Assembly (NCBI GenBank): GCA_030427905.1
Contig: JAUICL010000001.1
Span: 62,001 to 126,000 of the forward strand
Direction: 5' to 3'
Source of the DNA: Bacteroidia bacterium
Lineage (GTDB): Bacteria > Bacteroidota > Bacteroidia > Flavobacteriales_D > Cryomorphaceae
DNA length: 64,000 nucleotides
Below the pieces are notes generated by a model, which was not told the DNA's origin, did not search any database, and worked only from the letters and a program-made list of their open reading frames with translations. Both the position numbers and the translations under genes were made by a program. This document shows, piece by piece, positions 8,619-18,611 of this stretch (positions are counted from its first letter, which is position 1; the number at the start of each line of letters is the position of its first letter).

Positions 8619-11366
8619 TCAAAGTTTGATCTCGAAAGCTATATTCACTTCGTTGTCGATAGCCTTATCTCCCAAATCTTTGAAGAAATTATCCGAACGG
8701 TATCGAATGTCGTAGTTTGTGCGATCGAACTCAAAGCTCCCAACAATCATCGGACGACCTTCTTTCGATGTCACTCTATAGATTCCTTTCACAACATTGC
8801 TTACACCTTTCATCTCAAGGTTTCCCTTGAATGAGTTGATTCCGTCGGCTCCCAGCTCAGATTCATTTACCACAAGTTTTGCAGTTGGAAACTTCGCTAC
8901 ATCAAAGAAGTCAGGACTCTTTAGGTGACCAACTAGATTTGCGTTATTTTCTGGATCTTTGATATCCGTAACCGTGATAGAATTCATATCAATCGTAAGC
9001 TCAGCCATTTTTACATGATTTGAGCTTAGAGCAATTTGACCAGTTACATTTACATTTCCTGTGTGCTGACCAGTTACTTTCTTCCCTAACCAAGTAGCAG
9101 TGGTGTTCTTTTGATTGATATCGAACTGACCATTGATCACTTCAACATCTTCAACTTGCATTTGCTCTTCGGTCTGCTCAGTTGTAGTAGCATTGTCACC
9201 TTCAGCATGAGCCGGATCGCTGTGTCCACCTAAGATTGGGGCAATAACCAATCCTACCAAACACGTCAACTTGATCAAGATGTTCATTGATGGGCCCGAA
9301 GTATCCTTGAATGGATCACCAACCGTATCTCCAGTTACCGCAGCTTTGTGAGCATCAGATCCTTTGTAAGTCATTTCTCCATTGATCTCAACACCAGCTT
9401 CAAAAGACTTTTTAGCGTTATCCCAAGCACCACCGGCATTGTTTTGGAAGATAGCCCACATAACTCCAGACACACATACTCCAGCCATGTATCCACCTAG
9501 TGGTTCAGCTCCAAATACAAGCCCGATAATAATCGGCGTGATGATGGTGATCAGGCCGGGAAGGATCATTTCTTTAAGGGCAGCTTTAGTCGAAATATCT
9601 ACACATTTTGCGTACTCAGGAGTCCCTTTACCTTCCATAATACCAGGAATTTCGCGAAACTGACGTCGCACCTCTTGAACCATTTCCATTGCCGCTTTAC
9701 CAACCGATTGCATAGCCAGAGCAGAGAAGATAACAGGTATCATCCCTCCTACGAAAAGCATCGCAAGTACATCAGCTTTAAAAATGTTGATTCCATCGAT
9801 TCCCGTGAATGTAACGTAGGCCGCGAAAAGCGCAAGTGCAGTCAAGGCTGCAGAAGCAATAGCAAACCCTTTTCCTACAGCTGCGGTCGTGTTTCCAACT
9901 GAATCCAAAATGTCAGTACGCTCTCTTACGTGATCGTCAAGTTCGCTCATCTCAGCTACTCCACCAGCATTGTCAGCTATCGGGCCAAATGCGTCTATAG
10001 CAAGCTGCATGGCTGTAGTGGCCATCATAGCTGAAGCGGCAAGCGCTACACCGTAGAATCCTGCAAGGGCATATGAACCATAGATAGCGGCTGCGAAAAG
10101 AATAACCGAAAGGAATGTAGATTTCATTCCGACCGCAAGACCAGCAATGATGTTTGTTGCTGCTCCTGTTGATGAGTTTTGTACGATGTCCAAAACTGGC
10201 TTCTTACCAAGACTAGTAAAGTATGCTGTAACCATTGAGATCAAAGCACCTACGGCCAATCCAATACAAGCCGAGTAGAATACATTAATTGATGCTACTT
10301 CTCTTGCTCCTTCTCCAAAGAAATTCATGGTAAGTACATCGGGAAGCATCCAGTCTATCAAGAAGTAACTTGCTACTAGCGTCAAGATAATCGACACCCA
10401 GTTTCCAGTATCAAGCGCTTTTTGAACTTGAGCTTCTTTAGCGTCGTTGTCTTTAATGCGAACCAAGAATGTACCAATGATAGAAGCAAACACTCCAACA
10501 CCAGCAATTACAAGTGGAAGAAGGATTGGCCCCATATTATTGAAAGCATCCGTGTACTGCGACACAGAAGACATATCTCTGATGATGTAGTTTCCTAGAA
10601 CCATGGCTGCCAAAACAGTAGCTACATAAGAACCAAAAAGGTCAGCTCCCATTCCTGCCACATCACCTACGTTATCTCCAACGTTGTCGGCAATAGTGGC
10701 TGGGTTTCGTGGATCATCTTCTGGAATACCAGCTTCAACCTTACCAACCAAGTCGGCTCCAACGTCTGCAGCTTTTGTATAAATCCCACCACCTACTCTA
10801 GCGAAAAGGGCAATGGACTCAGCTCCAAGTGAGAAACCTGCGAGCGTTTCCAATACGATGGTCATATCCATGTAGAAGTCTCCACCTTCAGTCATAAACT
10901 GACCGAGGAAGAACCAGAAAAGTAAGCTCAATCCAAGTACCGCCAATCCGGCAACGCCAAGACCCATTACTGTACCACCTCCAAAAGACACTTTCAAAGC
11001 ATTTGGAAGACTTGTCTTAGCTGCTTCAGCAGTTCGTGCGTTGGCCTCAGTGGCAATACGCATTCCGATGTTTCCAGCCAATGCTGAGAATATTGCACCA
11101 ATTACAAATGCTGGTATAATCATCCAGCTCGTGGTCTCAACTACTTGAGATATTCCGAAAAGTGCAGCCGAAGCTATCAGTACAAATACGAGTAGCAATC
11201 TGTACTCAGCTCCAAGAAATGCCAAAGCACCTTCTTTAATAGCTTTTGAGATTTCTTGCATCTTTCCGCTTCCAGCGTCCTGACTCTTTACCCATCTGGC
11301 TTTTACAGCCATAACAATAAGGCCAACAACTGCTAGAAGTGGCGCAACCAACATTATATTATTCAT
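8619..11366 (-). CDS. hppA: membrane pyrophosphatase (Na+/H+-pumping) fused to a C-terminal YceI domain
   Basis: Residues 1 to about 712 form a complete membrane-integral pyrophosphatase, which pumps Na+ or H+ using PPi hydrolysis. It is highly hydrophobic, with the PPi-binding signature [19 protein letters not shown] at 217-235. NTTAAVGKG at 492-500 has Ala495 and Gly498 where K+-independent enzymes have Lys and Thr, so it is predicted to be K+-dependent. After an acidic linker (about 713-737), residues 738-915 form a YceI-like lipid-binding beta-barrel ([19 protein letters not shown], then [11 protein letters not shown] and [15 protein letters not shown]). The frame is continuous. In known structures the pump's C-terminus is extracytoplasmic, which would place YceI in the periplasm, its normal location. 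See findings. Confidence 0.93.
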   Translation of the reverse strand: MNNIMLVAPLLAVVGLIVMAVKARWVKSQDAGSGKMQEISKAIKEGALAFLGAEYRLLLVFVLIASAALFGISQVVETTSWMIIPAFVIGAIFSALAGNIGMRIATEANARTAEAAKTSLPNALKVSFGGGTVMGLGVAGLAVLGLSLLFWFFLGQFMTEGGDFYMDMTIVLETLAGFSLGAESIALFARVGGGIYTKAADVGADLVGKVEAGIPEDDPRNPATIADNVGDNVGDVAGMGADLFGSYVATVLAAMVLGNYIIRDMSSVSQYTDAFNNMGPILLPLVIAGVGVFASIIGTFLVRIKDNDAKEAQVQKALDTGNWVSIILTLVASYFLIDWMLPDVLTMNFFGEGAREVASINVFYSACIGLAVGALISMVTAYFTSLGKKPVLDIVQNSSTGAATNIIAGLAVGMKSTFLSVILFAAAIYGSYALAGFYGVALAASAMMATTAMQLAIDAFGPIADNAGGVAEMSELDDHVRERTDILDSVGNTTAAVGKGFAIASAALTALALFAAYVTFTGIDGINIFKADVLAMLFVGGMIPVIFSALAMQSVGKAAMEMVQEVRRQFREIPGIMEGKGTPEYAKCVDISTKAALKEMILPGLITIITPIIIGLVFGAEPLGGYMAGVCVSGVMWAIFQNNAGGAWDNAKKSFEAGVEINGEMTYKGSDAHKAAVTGDTVGDPFKDTSGPSMNILIKLTCLVGLVIAPILGGHSDPAHAEGDNATTTEQTEEQMQVEDVEVINGQFDINQKNTTATWLGKKVTGQHTGNVNVTGQIALSSNHVKMAELTIDMNSITVTDIKDPENNANLVGHLKSPDFFDVAKFPTAKLVVNESELGADGINSFKGNLEMKGVSNVVKGIYRVTSKEGRPMIVGSFEFDRTNYDIRYRSDNFFKDLGDKAIDNEVNIAFEIKL

Positions 11367-11397
11367 CTGAAATAATTTTACTTCTCAATTTGGGGGG

Positions 11398-11428
11398 CAA
11401 AAATAGACTTTTTGTCCTATTAGCACAA
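11398..11428 (-). promoter_or_regulatory. promoter of hppA-yceI fusion gene
   Basis: On the minus strand TTG (11428-11426), a 20-base spacer, then TATTTTTG (11405-11398): a full consensus match about 30 bases before the ATG. Confidence 0.7.
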
Positions 11429-11459
11429 TCAAATTGAAACTGAGCGAAAAAGGAAACGA

Positions 11460-12443
11460 TTATTTAACCGCATAAGAGACTTCCTTAACCGCCTTCACAA
11501 CACGTTCTACATTGGGAAGAGACTCTTCTATAAGTGGGATAGCAAAAGCAAAAGGTGTGTCTGCCATCACAACTCGCTGAACAGGAGCATCTAGAAAGTC
11601 GAATGCCAATCGCTGCACACGGTGAGAAATCTCAGAAGAAATTGAAGCTACCGGCCAACTTTCTTCAATAACCACCAATCGATTCGTTTTCTTAACACTT
11701 TCTATAATGGTATCAATATCTAGCGGACGGATTGTTCTAAGGTCAATCACTTCGGCACTGATTCCTTCTTTTTCCAGCTCAGCCGCCGCAGCGTGTACTA
11801 CTTTCATGATTTTCCCAAAACCTACAAGAGTTACATCATCACCTTTCTTCTTGACATCAGCCTTCCCGATCGGAATAATGAACTCGCCTTCTGGAACTTC
11901 TCCTTTGTCACCGTACATCTTTTCTGACTCCATTACCAGAACAGGATCGTCATCTCTGATCGCCGCCTTTAAAAGTCCTTTTGCATCATATGGATTGGCA
12001 GGGGTAACCACTTTGAGTCCAGGCACATGAGCATACATGCTCTCGAAACTTTGTGAGTGAGTAGCCGCCAATTGACCAGCTGTTCCATTCGGCCCACGAA
12101 ATACGATAGGCGCTCCATATTGTCCTCCACTCATTTGCAACATTTTCGCCGCACAGTTTATTATCTGATCGGCAGCAAGAATGGCGAAATTCCAAGTCAT
12201 GAACTCTACAATTGGACGCAAACCATTCATGGCAGCCCCTACTGCAATACCTGCGAATCCCAATTCTGCAATTGGTGTATCAATCACCCTTTTGGCTCCG
12301 AATTCATCGAGCATTCCTTTACTCGCTTTGTACGCTCCATTATACTCAGCTACTTCTTCACCAAGTAAAAATACGCGATCATCGCGACGCATCTCTTCGC
12401 TCATCGCTTCGCAAACGGCTTCTCTGAATTGAATTTCTCTCAT
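11460..12443 (-). CDS. pdhB: pyruvate dehydrogenase E1 component, beta subunit
   Basis: 327 residues, the usual size of the separate E1-beta subunit of pyruvate (or branched-chain 2-oxo acid) dehydrogenase. It forms the thiamine diphosphate-dependent E1 heterotetramer in the cytoplasm. Typical motifs are FLLGEEVAEYNGAYK, DTPIAELGFAGIAVGAAMNG, MTWNFAILAADQI and the C-terminal transketolase segment VIDLRTIRPLD. Pyruvate specificity is inferred from the closeness to Bacteroidota PdhB. The alpha subunit and E2 are not in the window, so the complex genes are dispersed. It has its own promoter. Confidence 0.9.
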   Translation of the reverse strand: MREIQFREAVCEAMSEEMRRDDRVFLLGEEVAEYNGAYKASKGMLDEFGAKRVIDTPIAELGFAGIAVGAAMNGLRPIVEFMTWNFAILAADQIINCAAKMLQMSGGQYGAPIVFRGPNGTAGQLAATHSQSFESMYAHVPGLKVVTPANPYDAKGLLKAAIRDDDPVLVMESEKMYGDKGEVPEGEFIIPIGKADVKKKGDDVTLVGFGKIMKVVHAAAAELEKEGISAEVIDLRTIRPLDIDTIIESVKKTNRLVVIEESWPVASISSEISHRVQRLAFDFLDAPVQRVVMADTPFAFAIPLIEESLPNVERVVKAVKEVSYAVK

Positions 12444-12466
12444 AGGACCTATTTGTTAAGGAGCGC

Positions 12467-12499
12467 CAAAAATAGGAATTTATCCCCATGTACTAACAA
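12467..12499 (-). promoter_or_regulatory. promoter of pdhB
   Basis: Minus-strand TTG (12499-12497), a 22-base spacer, then TATTTTTG (12474-12467), about 24 bases before the pdhB ATG. It faces away from the etfB promoter region. Confidence 0.65.
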
Positions 12500-12612
12500 T
12501 GACCTGTACTTAAATGGTGCCGCCCACAAACTCGGCCAAAGCTTTGGTGAATTTAGTATGCATGCATAACTTTGGGATTGAAAATCCTCGTAAAACATTG
12601 CCTTTTAAGTCT

Positions 12613-12620
12613 TACTTTTG
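12613..12620 (+). promoter_or_regulatory. -7 promoter element of etfBA
   Basis: TACTTTTG matches TAnnTTTG and lies 33 bases before the etfB ATG. A TTG at 12598-12600 is too close for the usual spacing, so only the -7 element is supported. Confidence 0.45.
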
Positions 12621-12652
12621 ACGGCAAATTCGGAGAGAATAAATTAGAAACC

Positions 12653-13393
12653 ATGAAGATATTAGTATGTATCAGTAAAGCCCCGGATACGACAACCAAG
12701 ATTAGCTTTACTGACAACGACACAAAATTTAATGAAGATAAGGTTCAATTTATTGTAAATCCCTACGATGAGTGGTACGCTCTCGTTAGAGGAATTGAGC
12801 TGAAAGAAGCAACGGGTGGCACAGTCACTACAATTACCGTAGGTGGTGCTGATCACGATCCGATTATTCGAAAAGCATTGGCCATAGGTGCTGACGGCGC
12901 TGTAAGAGTAAATGCAGCGAACAGCGACGCATTCTTTGTAGCGGATCAAATTGCAAACTATGCCAAAGCCAATGGGTTTGACCTTGTACTAACCGGAAAG
13001 GAAACTATCAATTACAATGGTTCTCAAGTAGGTGCAATGGTCGCTGAATTGATGAACTTACCATATGTTTCGATTGCGAGCAAACTCGATATTGATGGCT
13101 CCAATGCCAAAATTGAGCGAGATGTGCAAGGCGGAGTGGAAGTTGTAACTGGTAGCCTACCTATGGTAATCAGCTGTGCGAAAGGAATGGCTGAGCAGCG
13201 AATCCCAAACATGCGTGGTATCATGGCTGCCAGAACTAAACCGCTTGAAGTAGTAGAGCCAAGCGAGTCAGCCAACCTTACAAAGGTGGTGGGATATGAA
13301 CTGCCGGCGGAAAAAGGAGCTGTAAAAATGATCGATCCTGAAAACATGGGCGAACTCGTATCACTTCTACACAACGAAGCAAAAGTAATTTAA
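12653..13393 (+). CDS. etfB: electron transfer flavoprotein, beta subunit
   Basis: 246 residues when started at the ATG at 12653 (MKILVCISKAPDTTTKI). The frame is open further upstream, but that part overlaps the promoter. EtfB binds AMP and, with EtfA, passes electrons from acyl-CoA dehydrogenases to the respiratory chain. Family features are VNPYDEWYALVRGIELKE, the VLTGKETINYNGSQVGAMVAELM loop region (residues about 106-128) and GMAEQRIPNMRGIMAARTKP near the C-terminus. It is followed after 20 bases by etfA. Confidence 0.93.
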   Translation: MKILVCISKAPDTTTKISFTDNDTKFNEDKVQFIVNPYDEWYALVRGIELKEATGGTVTTITVGGADHDPIIRKALAIGADGAVRVNAANSDAFFVADQIANYAKANGFDLVLTGKETINYNGSQVGAMVAELMNLPYVSIASKLDIDGSNAKIERDVQGGVEVVTGSLPMVISCAKGMAEQRIPNMRGIMAARTKPLEVVEPSESANLTKVVGYELPAEKGAVKMIDPENMGELVSLLHNEAKVI

Positions 13394-13413
13394 GAACTGT
13401 AAAAATCAGAGAG

Positions 13414-14382
13414 ATGTCAGTACTCGTATTCGCAGACGCGGCACACGGAAAAATAGTTAAAGCGACCCACGAAGCAATTTGCTACGGAAAGGCGATCGCC
13501 GACAAAATGGGATCTAGTGTTACCGTTCTTACTTACGGAAATGTAGATCAATCTGCGCTTGAAGGACTCGGTGCCTTTGGCGCATCAAAAGTATTGGTTC
13601 ATCGCGGCATAGAGCACGTAGATGACGAAGTGATGACAAAATTGCTTGCTGAAACTGCGGGAAGCGAAAACGCCAAAGTCATCGTATTTGCATTTGACAC
13701 ATCAGGTAAAAGCATTGCCCCTCGCCTATCAGCCCGCCTTAAAGCTGGTTTGGTAGCTGGTGCAACGACTATCCCTGAAATCGATGGAGCTAAGTTTACC
13801 ATCAAGAAGAATGTTTTCTCAGGAAAGGCGATTGCCAAGTTTGAAGTAGAGACAGAGCAGAAGATTATTTCTCTCCTACCAAATAGCATCCCAGTAACCA
13901 ATGATGGAGGATCGGCATCAGTAGAAGAACTGAACACACCTGTTGATCAAGGACGCATTTCAGTTCAAGAATTTAAGGCTGAAGGTGGAGATGGAATTCC
14001 ACTTCCTGAAGCAGAATTGGTCGTATCGGCTGGACGTGGTTTGAAAGGCCCTGAAAACTGGGGAATAGTAGAAGACCTAGCCAACGAACTTGGAGCTGCC
14101 ACGGCATGCTCTAGACCAGTAGCTGATATAGGGTGGAGACCACACCACGAGCACGTCGGTCAAACAGGAGTTGCCATCAGACCTAACCTGTACATAGCTG
14201 CAGGAATCTCAGGTGCCATCCAGCATTTGGCAGGTGTGAATGGCTCAAAAACCATCGTGGTCATCAACACAGATCCAGAAGCTCCTTTCTTTAAGGCAGC
14301 CGATTACGGCATAGTAGGAGATGCCTTCGAAGTCCTTCCAAGACTAACCGAAGCAGTAAAAAAGTTTAAGAGCGCCAACTAA
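13414..14382 (+). CDS. etfA: electron transfer flavoprotein, alpha subunit
   Basis: 322 residues, full length. EtfA carries the redox FAD of the ETF heterodimer. The C-terminal FAD domain shows [40 protein letters not shown], and the signature [20 protein letters not shown] followed by [20 protein letters not shown]. It is the second gene of the etfBA operon and is followed by two terminators. Confidence 0.95.
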   Translation: MSVLVFADAAHGKIVKATHEAICYGKAIADKMGSSVTVLTYGNVDQSALEGLGAFGASKVLVHRGIEHVDDEVMTKLLAETAGSENAKVIVFAFDTSGKSIAPRLSARLKAGLVAGATTIPEIDGAKFTIKKNVFSGKAIAKFEVETEQKIISLLPNSIPVTNDGGSASVEELNTPVDQGRISVQEFKAEGGDGIPLPEAELVVSAGRGLKGPENWGIVEDLANELGAATACSRPVADIGWRPHHEHVGQTGVAIRPNLYIAAGISGAIQHLAGVNGSKTIVVINTDPEAPFFKAADYGIVGDAFEVLPRLTEAVKKFKSAN

Positions 14383-14401
14383 GGTTTACTAACCTTTTTT
14401 T
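14381..14401 (+). terminator. first terminator after etfA
   Basis: A short stem AAGGTT / AACCTT with loop TACT, immediately followed by a run of T. It begins within the etfA stop codon. Confidence 0.6.
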
Positions 14402-14429
14402 GGTATACTCGAGCAGTTTTTGCAAATTC

Positions 14430-14460
14430 ATAGGAGCCTCTTTCGAGAGGCTCCTATTTT
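14430..14460 (+). terminator. second terminator after etfA, UUCG tetraloop
   Basis: A perfect 12-bp stem (14430-14441 with 14446-14457) closed by a TTCG tetraloop and followed by TTT. It isolates etfBA from the downstream genes. Confidence 0.82.
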
Positions 14461-14493
14461 AATGCTCGCGGAAAAGGATACCTGAGAGAACGG

Positions 14494-15084
14494 ATGGAAA
14501 AAATAGAGCTCAAAGTTGTTGGACTTTCATACAGCCAGACTCAAACTGGCGCATATGCGTTGATTCTAAAAGAGAAATCAGGTAACAGAAGGCTACCCAT
14601 TATTATTGGAGGAGCAGAAGCACAAGCCATCGCCATCCCCTTGGAAAAAATGACTCCAAGCCGCCCACTAACCCACGACCTTTTCGTCAGTTTTTTCGAT
14701 GACTTCAATATCGACTTGAAGGAAATCATTATCTACAACCTAGTTGAAGGCATATTCTTTGCTAAGCTAATTTGCCACCAAGATGGTGAAGATGTTGAAA
14801 TAGACGCCCGATCGAGCGATGCCGTTGCCATAGCCTTGAGGAAGGAAAAGCCCATCTTCACTTATGACTTTATCCTTGGGTCGGCTGGAATTGTGATTGA
14901 TGAAGAAGAAGTTGATGCAGAAAATGCGGATGAAGAACTGTCGTTAGAAGAACTTCCCGCAGCAGCGCATCAAACTAGCTCTATTGAAGAGTTAGAAAAA
15001 GAACTTGAAGTAGCACTCGAAAACGAGAATTATGAAAAGGCATCTAAGCTTCGAGACCAAATCAATAAGCTCAAGAATCAATAG
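14494..15084 (+). CDS. bifunctional nuclease domain protein with C-terminal UVR motif
   Basis: 196 residues. The first 140 or so form a bifunctional nuclease (BFN, DUF151) domain: RRLPIIIGGAEAQAIAI, PLTHDLF and DARSSDAVAIALR are typical. The last 35 form a UvrB/UvrC-type helical motif (ELEKELEVALENENYEKASK, then LRDQI) after an acidic linker. Plant and bacterial BFN proteins have reported RNase/DNase activity, but the bacterial role is unclear. The nupC gene begins 6 bases after it. Confidence 0.88.
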   Translation: MEKIELKVVGLSYSQTQTGAYALILKEKSGNRRLPIIIGGAEAQAIAIPLEKMTPSRPLTHDLFVSFFDDFNIDLKEIIIYNLVEGIFFAKLICHQDGEDVEIDARSSDAVAIALRKEKPIFTYDFILGSAGIVIDEEEVDAENADEELSLEELPAAAHQTSSIEELEKELEVALENENYEKASKLRDQINKLKNQ

Positions 15085-15090
15085 ATATTC

Positions 15091-16467
15091 GTGAGCCGAG
15101 CAATCGCCATATTAACGGGACTTCTCCTAATTCCAATTTACTCTTCGGCTTCACCAGAATTCATCCAACCTTCTCCCAGTATTCTTGGCATTTTACGTGG
15201 CCTTTTGGGAATTGGAGTTTTAGTTTGCATAGGTTGGCTTGTTAGCGAAAACCGAAAATCGATCTCCTGGTCTCTGGTTTTTAAAGGCCTTTTCCTACAG
15301 ATTCTCCTAGCCATTCTCATTTTAGAAGTCCCGATATTTAGAGATGTTTTCACCTTTTTAAGCAAAGGATTTGTCAAGATTATTTCATTCACCGATTTCG
15401 GGTCTGATTTTCTCTTTGGAAGTTTTATCACTGGCGAAGTAGCAGTAGGAAACATCAACTTTGCCTTTCGGGTTTTACCAACCATTATATTCTTTTCAGC
15501 TTTATCGGCACTTCTCTATCACTGGGGCATCCTACAAAAAGTAGTTTACGGCTTTGCGTGGCTCATGAAAAGGACACTTAAACTATCTGGAGCTGAGAGC
15601 TTAGCGGCGGCTGGAAATATTTTTCTCGGTCAAACCGAATCACCTCTCCTTATCAAGCCCTTTTTGAAAACCATGACAAGGAGCGAAATGATGTGTTTGA
15701 TGACTGGAGGTATGGCCACCATTGCAGGAGGTGTCTTGGCTTCATATATCGGGTTTCTGGGAGGTGCAAGTGAAGCGCAGCGACTACTTTTCGCAGAACA
15801 CTTATTAACGGCATCGATTATGTCGGCACCAGCAGCAGTAGTAGCAGCAAAATTACTCGTGCCCGAAAAGGAGAATTACAACAAGGAGCTTAGTCTCGCA
15901 AAACGCACAGAAGGTTCTAATGCTTTAGAAGCCATTGCACATGGAACTACTGATGGCATCAAACTAGCCGTTAACGTTGCGGCTATGCTACTCGTTTTTA
16001 CCGCGTTTGTGTACATGGCGAATTACATTTCGGGCGATCTGATTGGACGATACACAGGGCTGAATGAATTGATCGCTTCCAATACGGTCTATGAGAAATT
16101 CACCTTAGAATTTATTATTGGTTATCTCTTTGCACCGATTGCCTGGATACTTGGGGTTCCATCAGCCGACATTGTTGCCGTTGGCCAGCTATTAGGAGAA
16201 AAAACCATTCTCAACGAATTTTACGCCTATGTCACTCTTGGCAAAATGAAGGAAAGCGGAGTTTTCGAAAACCCGAAGTCCATGATTATGGCCACCTATG
16301 TACTTTGTGGTTTTGCCAATATAGCATCCATTGGTATACAGATTGGTGGTATTGGAGCTTTGGCTCCCACGCGAAAGGGGCTCCTTTCAAAACTCGGTTT
16401 CAAAGCACTAATCGGAGGCACTTTAGCTTCTCTGTTTACCGCCGCTTTGATCGGAATGTTTTACTAA
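15091..16467 (+). CDS. nupC: NupC-type concentrative nucleoside transporter
   Basis: A 458-residue inner-membrane nucleoside/cation symporter. It starts at GTG 15091; there is no better ATG nearby. After a signal-like first segment come about ten membrane helices. CNT landmarks are GNIFLGQTESPLLIKPFL (around residue 173, nucleoside-binding loop), MTGGMATIAGGVLASYIGFL (around 204) and YVLCGFANIASIGIQIGGIG (around 408). Its position before thyA-folA and the presence of two dNKs suggest nucleoside salvage. Confidence 0.92.
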   Translation: MSRAIAILTGLLLIPIYSSASPEFIQPSPSILGILRGLLGIGVLVCIGWLVSENRKSISWSLVFKGLFLQILLAILILEVPIFRDVFTFLSKGFVKIISFTDFGSDFLFGSFITGEVAVGNINFAFRVLPTIIFFSALSALLYHWGILQKVVYGFAWLMKRTLKLSGAESLAAAGNIFLGQTESPLLIKPFLKTMTRSEMMCLMTGGMATIAGGVLASYIGFLGGASEAQRLLFAEHLLTASIMSAPAAVVAAKLLVPEKENYNKELSLAKRTEGSNALEAIAHGTTDGIKLAVNVAAMLLVFTAFVYMANYISGDLIGRYTGLNELIASNTVYEKFTLEFIIGYLFAPIAWILGVPSADIVAVGQLLGEKTILNEFYAYVTLGKMKESGVFENPKSMIMATYVLCGFANIASIGIQIGGIGALAPTRKGLLSKLGFKALIGGTLASLFTAALIGMFY

Positions 16468-16526
16468 GGTTTTTCACTAGGGCGCCCATCTTTTCAACAA
16501 GTCAATGAAAGGTCTTTGACGTTCGT

Positions 16527-16534
16527 TACTTTTG
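16527..16534 (+). promoter_or_regulatory. -7 promoter element of thyA-folA
   Basis: TACTTTTG, 18 bases before the thyA ATG. A correctly spaced TTG is not present. It argues against using in-frame start codons upstream of 16552. Confidence 0.45.
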
Positions 16535-16551
16535 TACCAAACCGCATTTTC

Positions 16552-17346
16552 ATGAAAGCATATCTGGATTTACTAAGGTATATCAAAGAAGAAGGAGTTG
16601 ACAAACCAGACCGCACAGGAACGGGGATTCGAAGTGTATTTGGGCATCAATTGCGATTTGATTTGCAGGCAGGATTTCCCTTGGTAACCACGAAAAAGGT
16701 TCACCTAAAAAGCATAATTCACGAACTACTTTGGTTTTTGAAAGGTGATACCAACATTGCCTATCTAAAAGAAAATGGCGTGCGTATCTGGGATGAATGG
16801 GCCGATGAAAACGGTGACCTTGGTCCTGTGTATGGCTATCAGTGGAGAAGCTGGCCAAAACCCGATGGTGGCCACGTAGACCAAATTTCGAAACTCATCG
16901 ATGGGATCAAGAATAATCCGAATAGCAGGAGGCACATTGTAAGCGCTTGGAACCCCGCTTTAGTTGATGAAATGGCGCTCCCGCCGTGCCACAGTCTTTT
17001 TCAGTTTTATGTAGCCGACGGAAAGCTTTCTTGCCAACTGTATCAACGCAGCGCAGACATGTTTCTTGGTGTACCGTTCAATATAGCCAGTTACGCGCTT
17101 TTAACTCTAATGATTGCTCAGGTATGTGACTTGGAGCCAGGTGACTTCGTTCACACATTTGGCGATGCACATATCTACCTCAATCATTTTGATCAGGTGG
17201 AGGAGCAATTGAGCAGAGATACCCGATCTCTTCCGTCCATGAAACTAAACCCAGACGTAAAGGATATTTTCTCGTTTAAGTTTGAAGACTTTACATTAGA
17301 AAACTACGATCCGCATCCCACCATTAAAGCACCTGTAGCTGTATAA
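16552..17346 (+). CDS. thyA: thymidylate synthase
   Basis: 264 residues from the ATG at 16552, exactly the E. coli ThyA length. It methylates dUMP to dTMP with methylene-tetrahydrofolate. The catalytic cysteine is C146 in [32 protein letters not shown] and [13 protein letters not shown] are the folate/dUMP contacts. Its stop overlaps the folA start by one base (TAATG), pairing the dihydrofolate producer with the reductase. Confidence 0.97.
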   Translation: MKAYLDLLRYIKEEGVDKPDRTGTGIRSVFGHQLRFDLQAGFPLVTTKKVHLKSIIHELLWFLKGDTNIAYLKENGVRIWDEWADENGDLGPVYGYQWRSWPKPDGGHVDQISKLIDGIKNNPNSRRHIVSAWNPALVDEMALPPCHSLFQFYVADGKLSCQLYQRSADMFLGVPFNIASYALLTLMIAQVCDLEPGDFVHTFGDAHIYLNHFDQVEEQLSRDTRSLPSMKLNPDVKDIFSFKFEDFTLENYDPHPTIKAPVAV

Positions 17347-17846
17347 TGACTGTAGCGATTATAGCCGCTGTCGCGAAAAACAACGTGATCGGCAAAGACA
17401 ATGATCTAATCTGGGATCTTCCAGACGATATGAAGTTTTTCACATCAATGACTAAGGGAAAGCCAGTCATTATGGGAAGAAAAAACTATGATTCCATTCC
17501 CGAAAAGTATCGACCACTTCCTGGCAGAAGAAATATTGTGATCACTAGAAAGACTGACTTTGACGCTCCTGAGTGCGATGTGGTCAACAGTATTGAAAGC
17601 GCCTTGAAACTAGTCGAGAACGAGGAGCTAGTCTTCATTATTGGTGGTGGCCAGATTTATGAGTTGGCACTTGAAAAAAACGTAGTGGACCTGATGTATC
17701 TCACTGAAATTGATGCCGAATTTGACGGTGATGCATTTTTTCCGGACTTTGACAAAGCTGAGTGGGAAGAAGAAGTAATCGATACACACTCCAAGGATGA
17801 AAGACATGCCTATCCATTCGTTTTCAAATCATTTAGAAAAAAGTAG
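17346..17846 (+). CDS. folA: dihydrofolate reductase
   Basis: 166 residues, full-length DHFR, which regenerates tetrahydrofolate with NADPH. Motifs are IAAVAKNNVIGKDNDLIWDL (residues 5-24), GKPVIMGRKNYDSIP and VFIIGGGQIYELAL. It is translationally coupled to thyA by a one-base overlap. Confidence 0.96.
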   Translation: MTVAIIAAVAKNNVIGKDNDLIWDLPDDMKFFTSMTKGKPVIMGRKNYDSIPEKYRPLPGRRNIVITRKTDFDAPECDVVNSIESALKLVENEELVFIIGGGQIYELALEKNVVDLMYLTEIDAEFDGDAFFPDFDKAEWEEEVIDTHSKDERHAYPFVFKSFRKK

Positions 17847-17963
17847 GTTCAAGAGACAACTTTTTCAAACCTTTTATCGTTTCTAAGCTACTGTTTAACA
17901 TTATTTAAGGCCGTTTATCCAATTAATGTCCAAAAAGATTCTTGAAACCCCTATATTCAGCCT

Positions 17964-18554
17964 GTGAAAAAGCATTTGAGCCATATCGTATTTTTAGCCT
18001 TTAGCGCTGCATTGTTGGTCTCGGCCACAGTGTTGACTCTAGATGGCTGGAACGACGAACTCAACGAATCGAAGTGTTCGAAGTCGAACGAGAATTTGTT
18101 TGAGACGGAAACGATGCCTGTTGCGCTGGATACAGCCAAGTTTTTCATGGATAATTCTTGCTACGAGTATTGTCAATTTGAGCAAACTGAAGAAGAAGGT
18201 CTCAAAAAAGACAAACTCAGCAGAACAATTGTAAAGGTCGAAAACAGCTCCGGTGAATTTGAAGAGTTGGACAACAACTCGATTAAATCCCTTCCACCAA
18301 ATGCATCAGTAAATCTGATGATTGAAAAATACACAGTAGAAAGAAACACTGGAAAAGACCACCCGAAGTTTTACGTGACCGTTGAATCGTTCAATACGAC
18401 GATCGAGCGAACCAAATTACCAGATTTCAAAATTGAAGAATCAGACAAAGTAGATGCTTCACTGAGCCTGGAACAGCTAGACTTGCTCAAAGAGTGGTGC
18501 GAAAATGGAACACCTGTAGAATTTTGCAAAGAGTCGTCATCGCGACCGTTATAA
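17964..18554 (+). CDS. exported or membrane-anchored hypothetical protein
   Basis: 196 residues starting at GTG 17964, with an N-terminal basic/hydrophobic segment (KKHLSHIVFLAFSAALLVSA) that can be a signal peptide or anchor. The rest is hydrophilic and acidic with four cysteines (C38, C67, C71 and near the C-terminus). No family recognised. It stands alone: 117 bases after folA and 57 before the next gene, with no clear promoter or terminator seen. Confidence 0.65.
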   Translation: MKKHLSHIVFLAFSAALLVSATVLTLDGWNDELNESKCSKSNENLFETETMPVALDTAKFFMDNSCYEYCQFEQTEEEGLKKDKLSRTIVKVENSSGEFEELDNNSIKSLPPNASVNLMIEKYTVERNTGKDHPKFYVTVESFNTTIERTKLPDFKIEESDKVDASLSLEQLDLLKEWCENGTPVEFCKESSSRPL

Positions 18555-18585
18555 TACTTTAGCACTCCCCAATCACTTTAGCTCT

Positions 18586-18593
18586 TATATTTG
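18586..18593 (+). promoter_or_regulatory. -7 promoter element of the PIG-L deacetylase operon
   Basis: TATATTTG matches TAnnTTTG and lies 18 bases before the ATG at 18612. The -33 element is weak (TTTA around 18558). Confidence 0.5.
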
Positions 18594-18611
18594 TTTCGAA
18601 ATAACGAGAAT

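Noticed and set aside
8619-9155. YceI part of the pyrophosphatase gene as a separate gene or assembly artefact
   Set aside because: The frame is continuous with no stop, and the join lies in a low-complexity acidic linker consistent with a natural fusion. I see no separate promoter or ribosome site at the junction.
12572-12652. Upstream extension of etfB
   Set aside because: The extra residues have no family match, and the region holds the -7 promoter element. ATG 12653 gives normal EtfB length.
16516-16551. Upstream extension of thyA
   Set aside because: It contains the TACTTTTG element. ATG 16552 gives exactly 264 residues.
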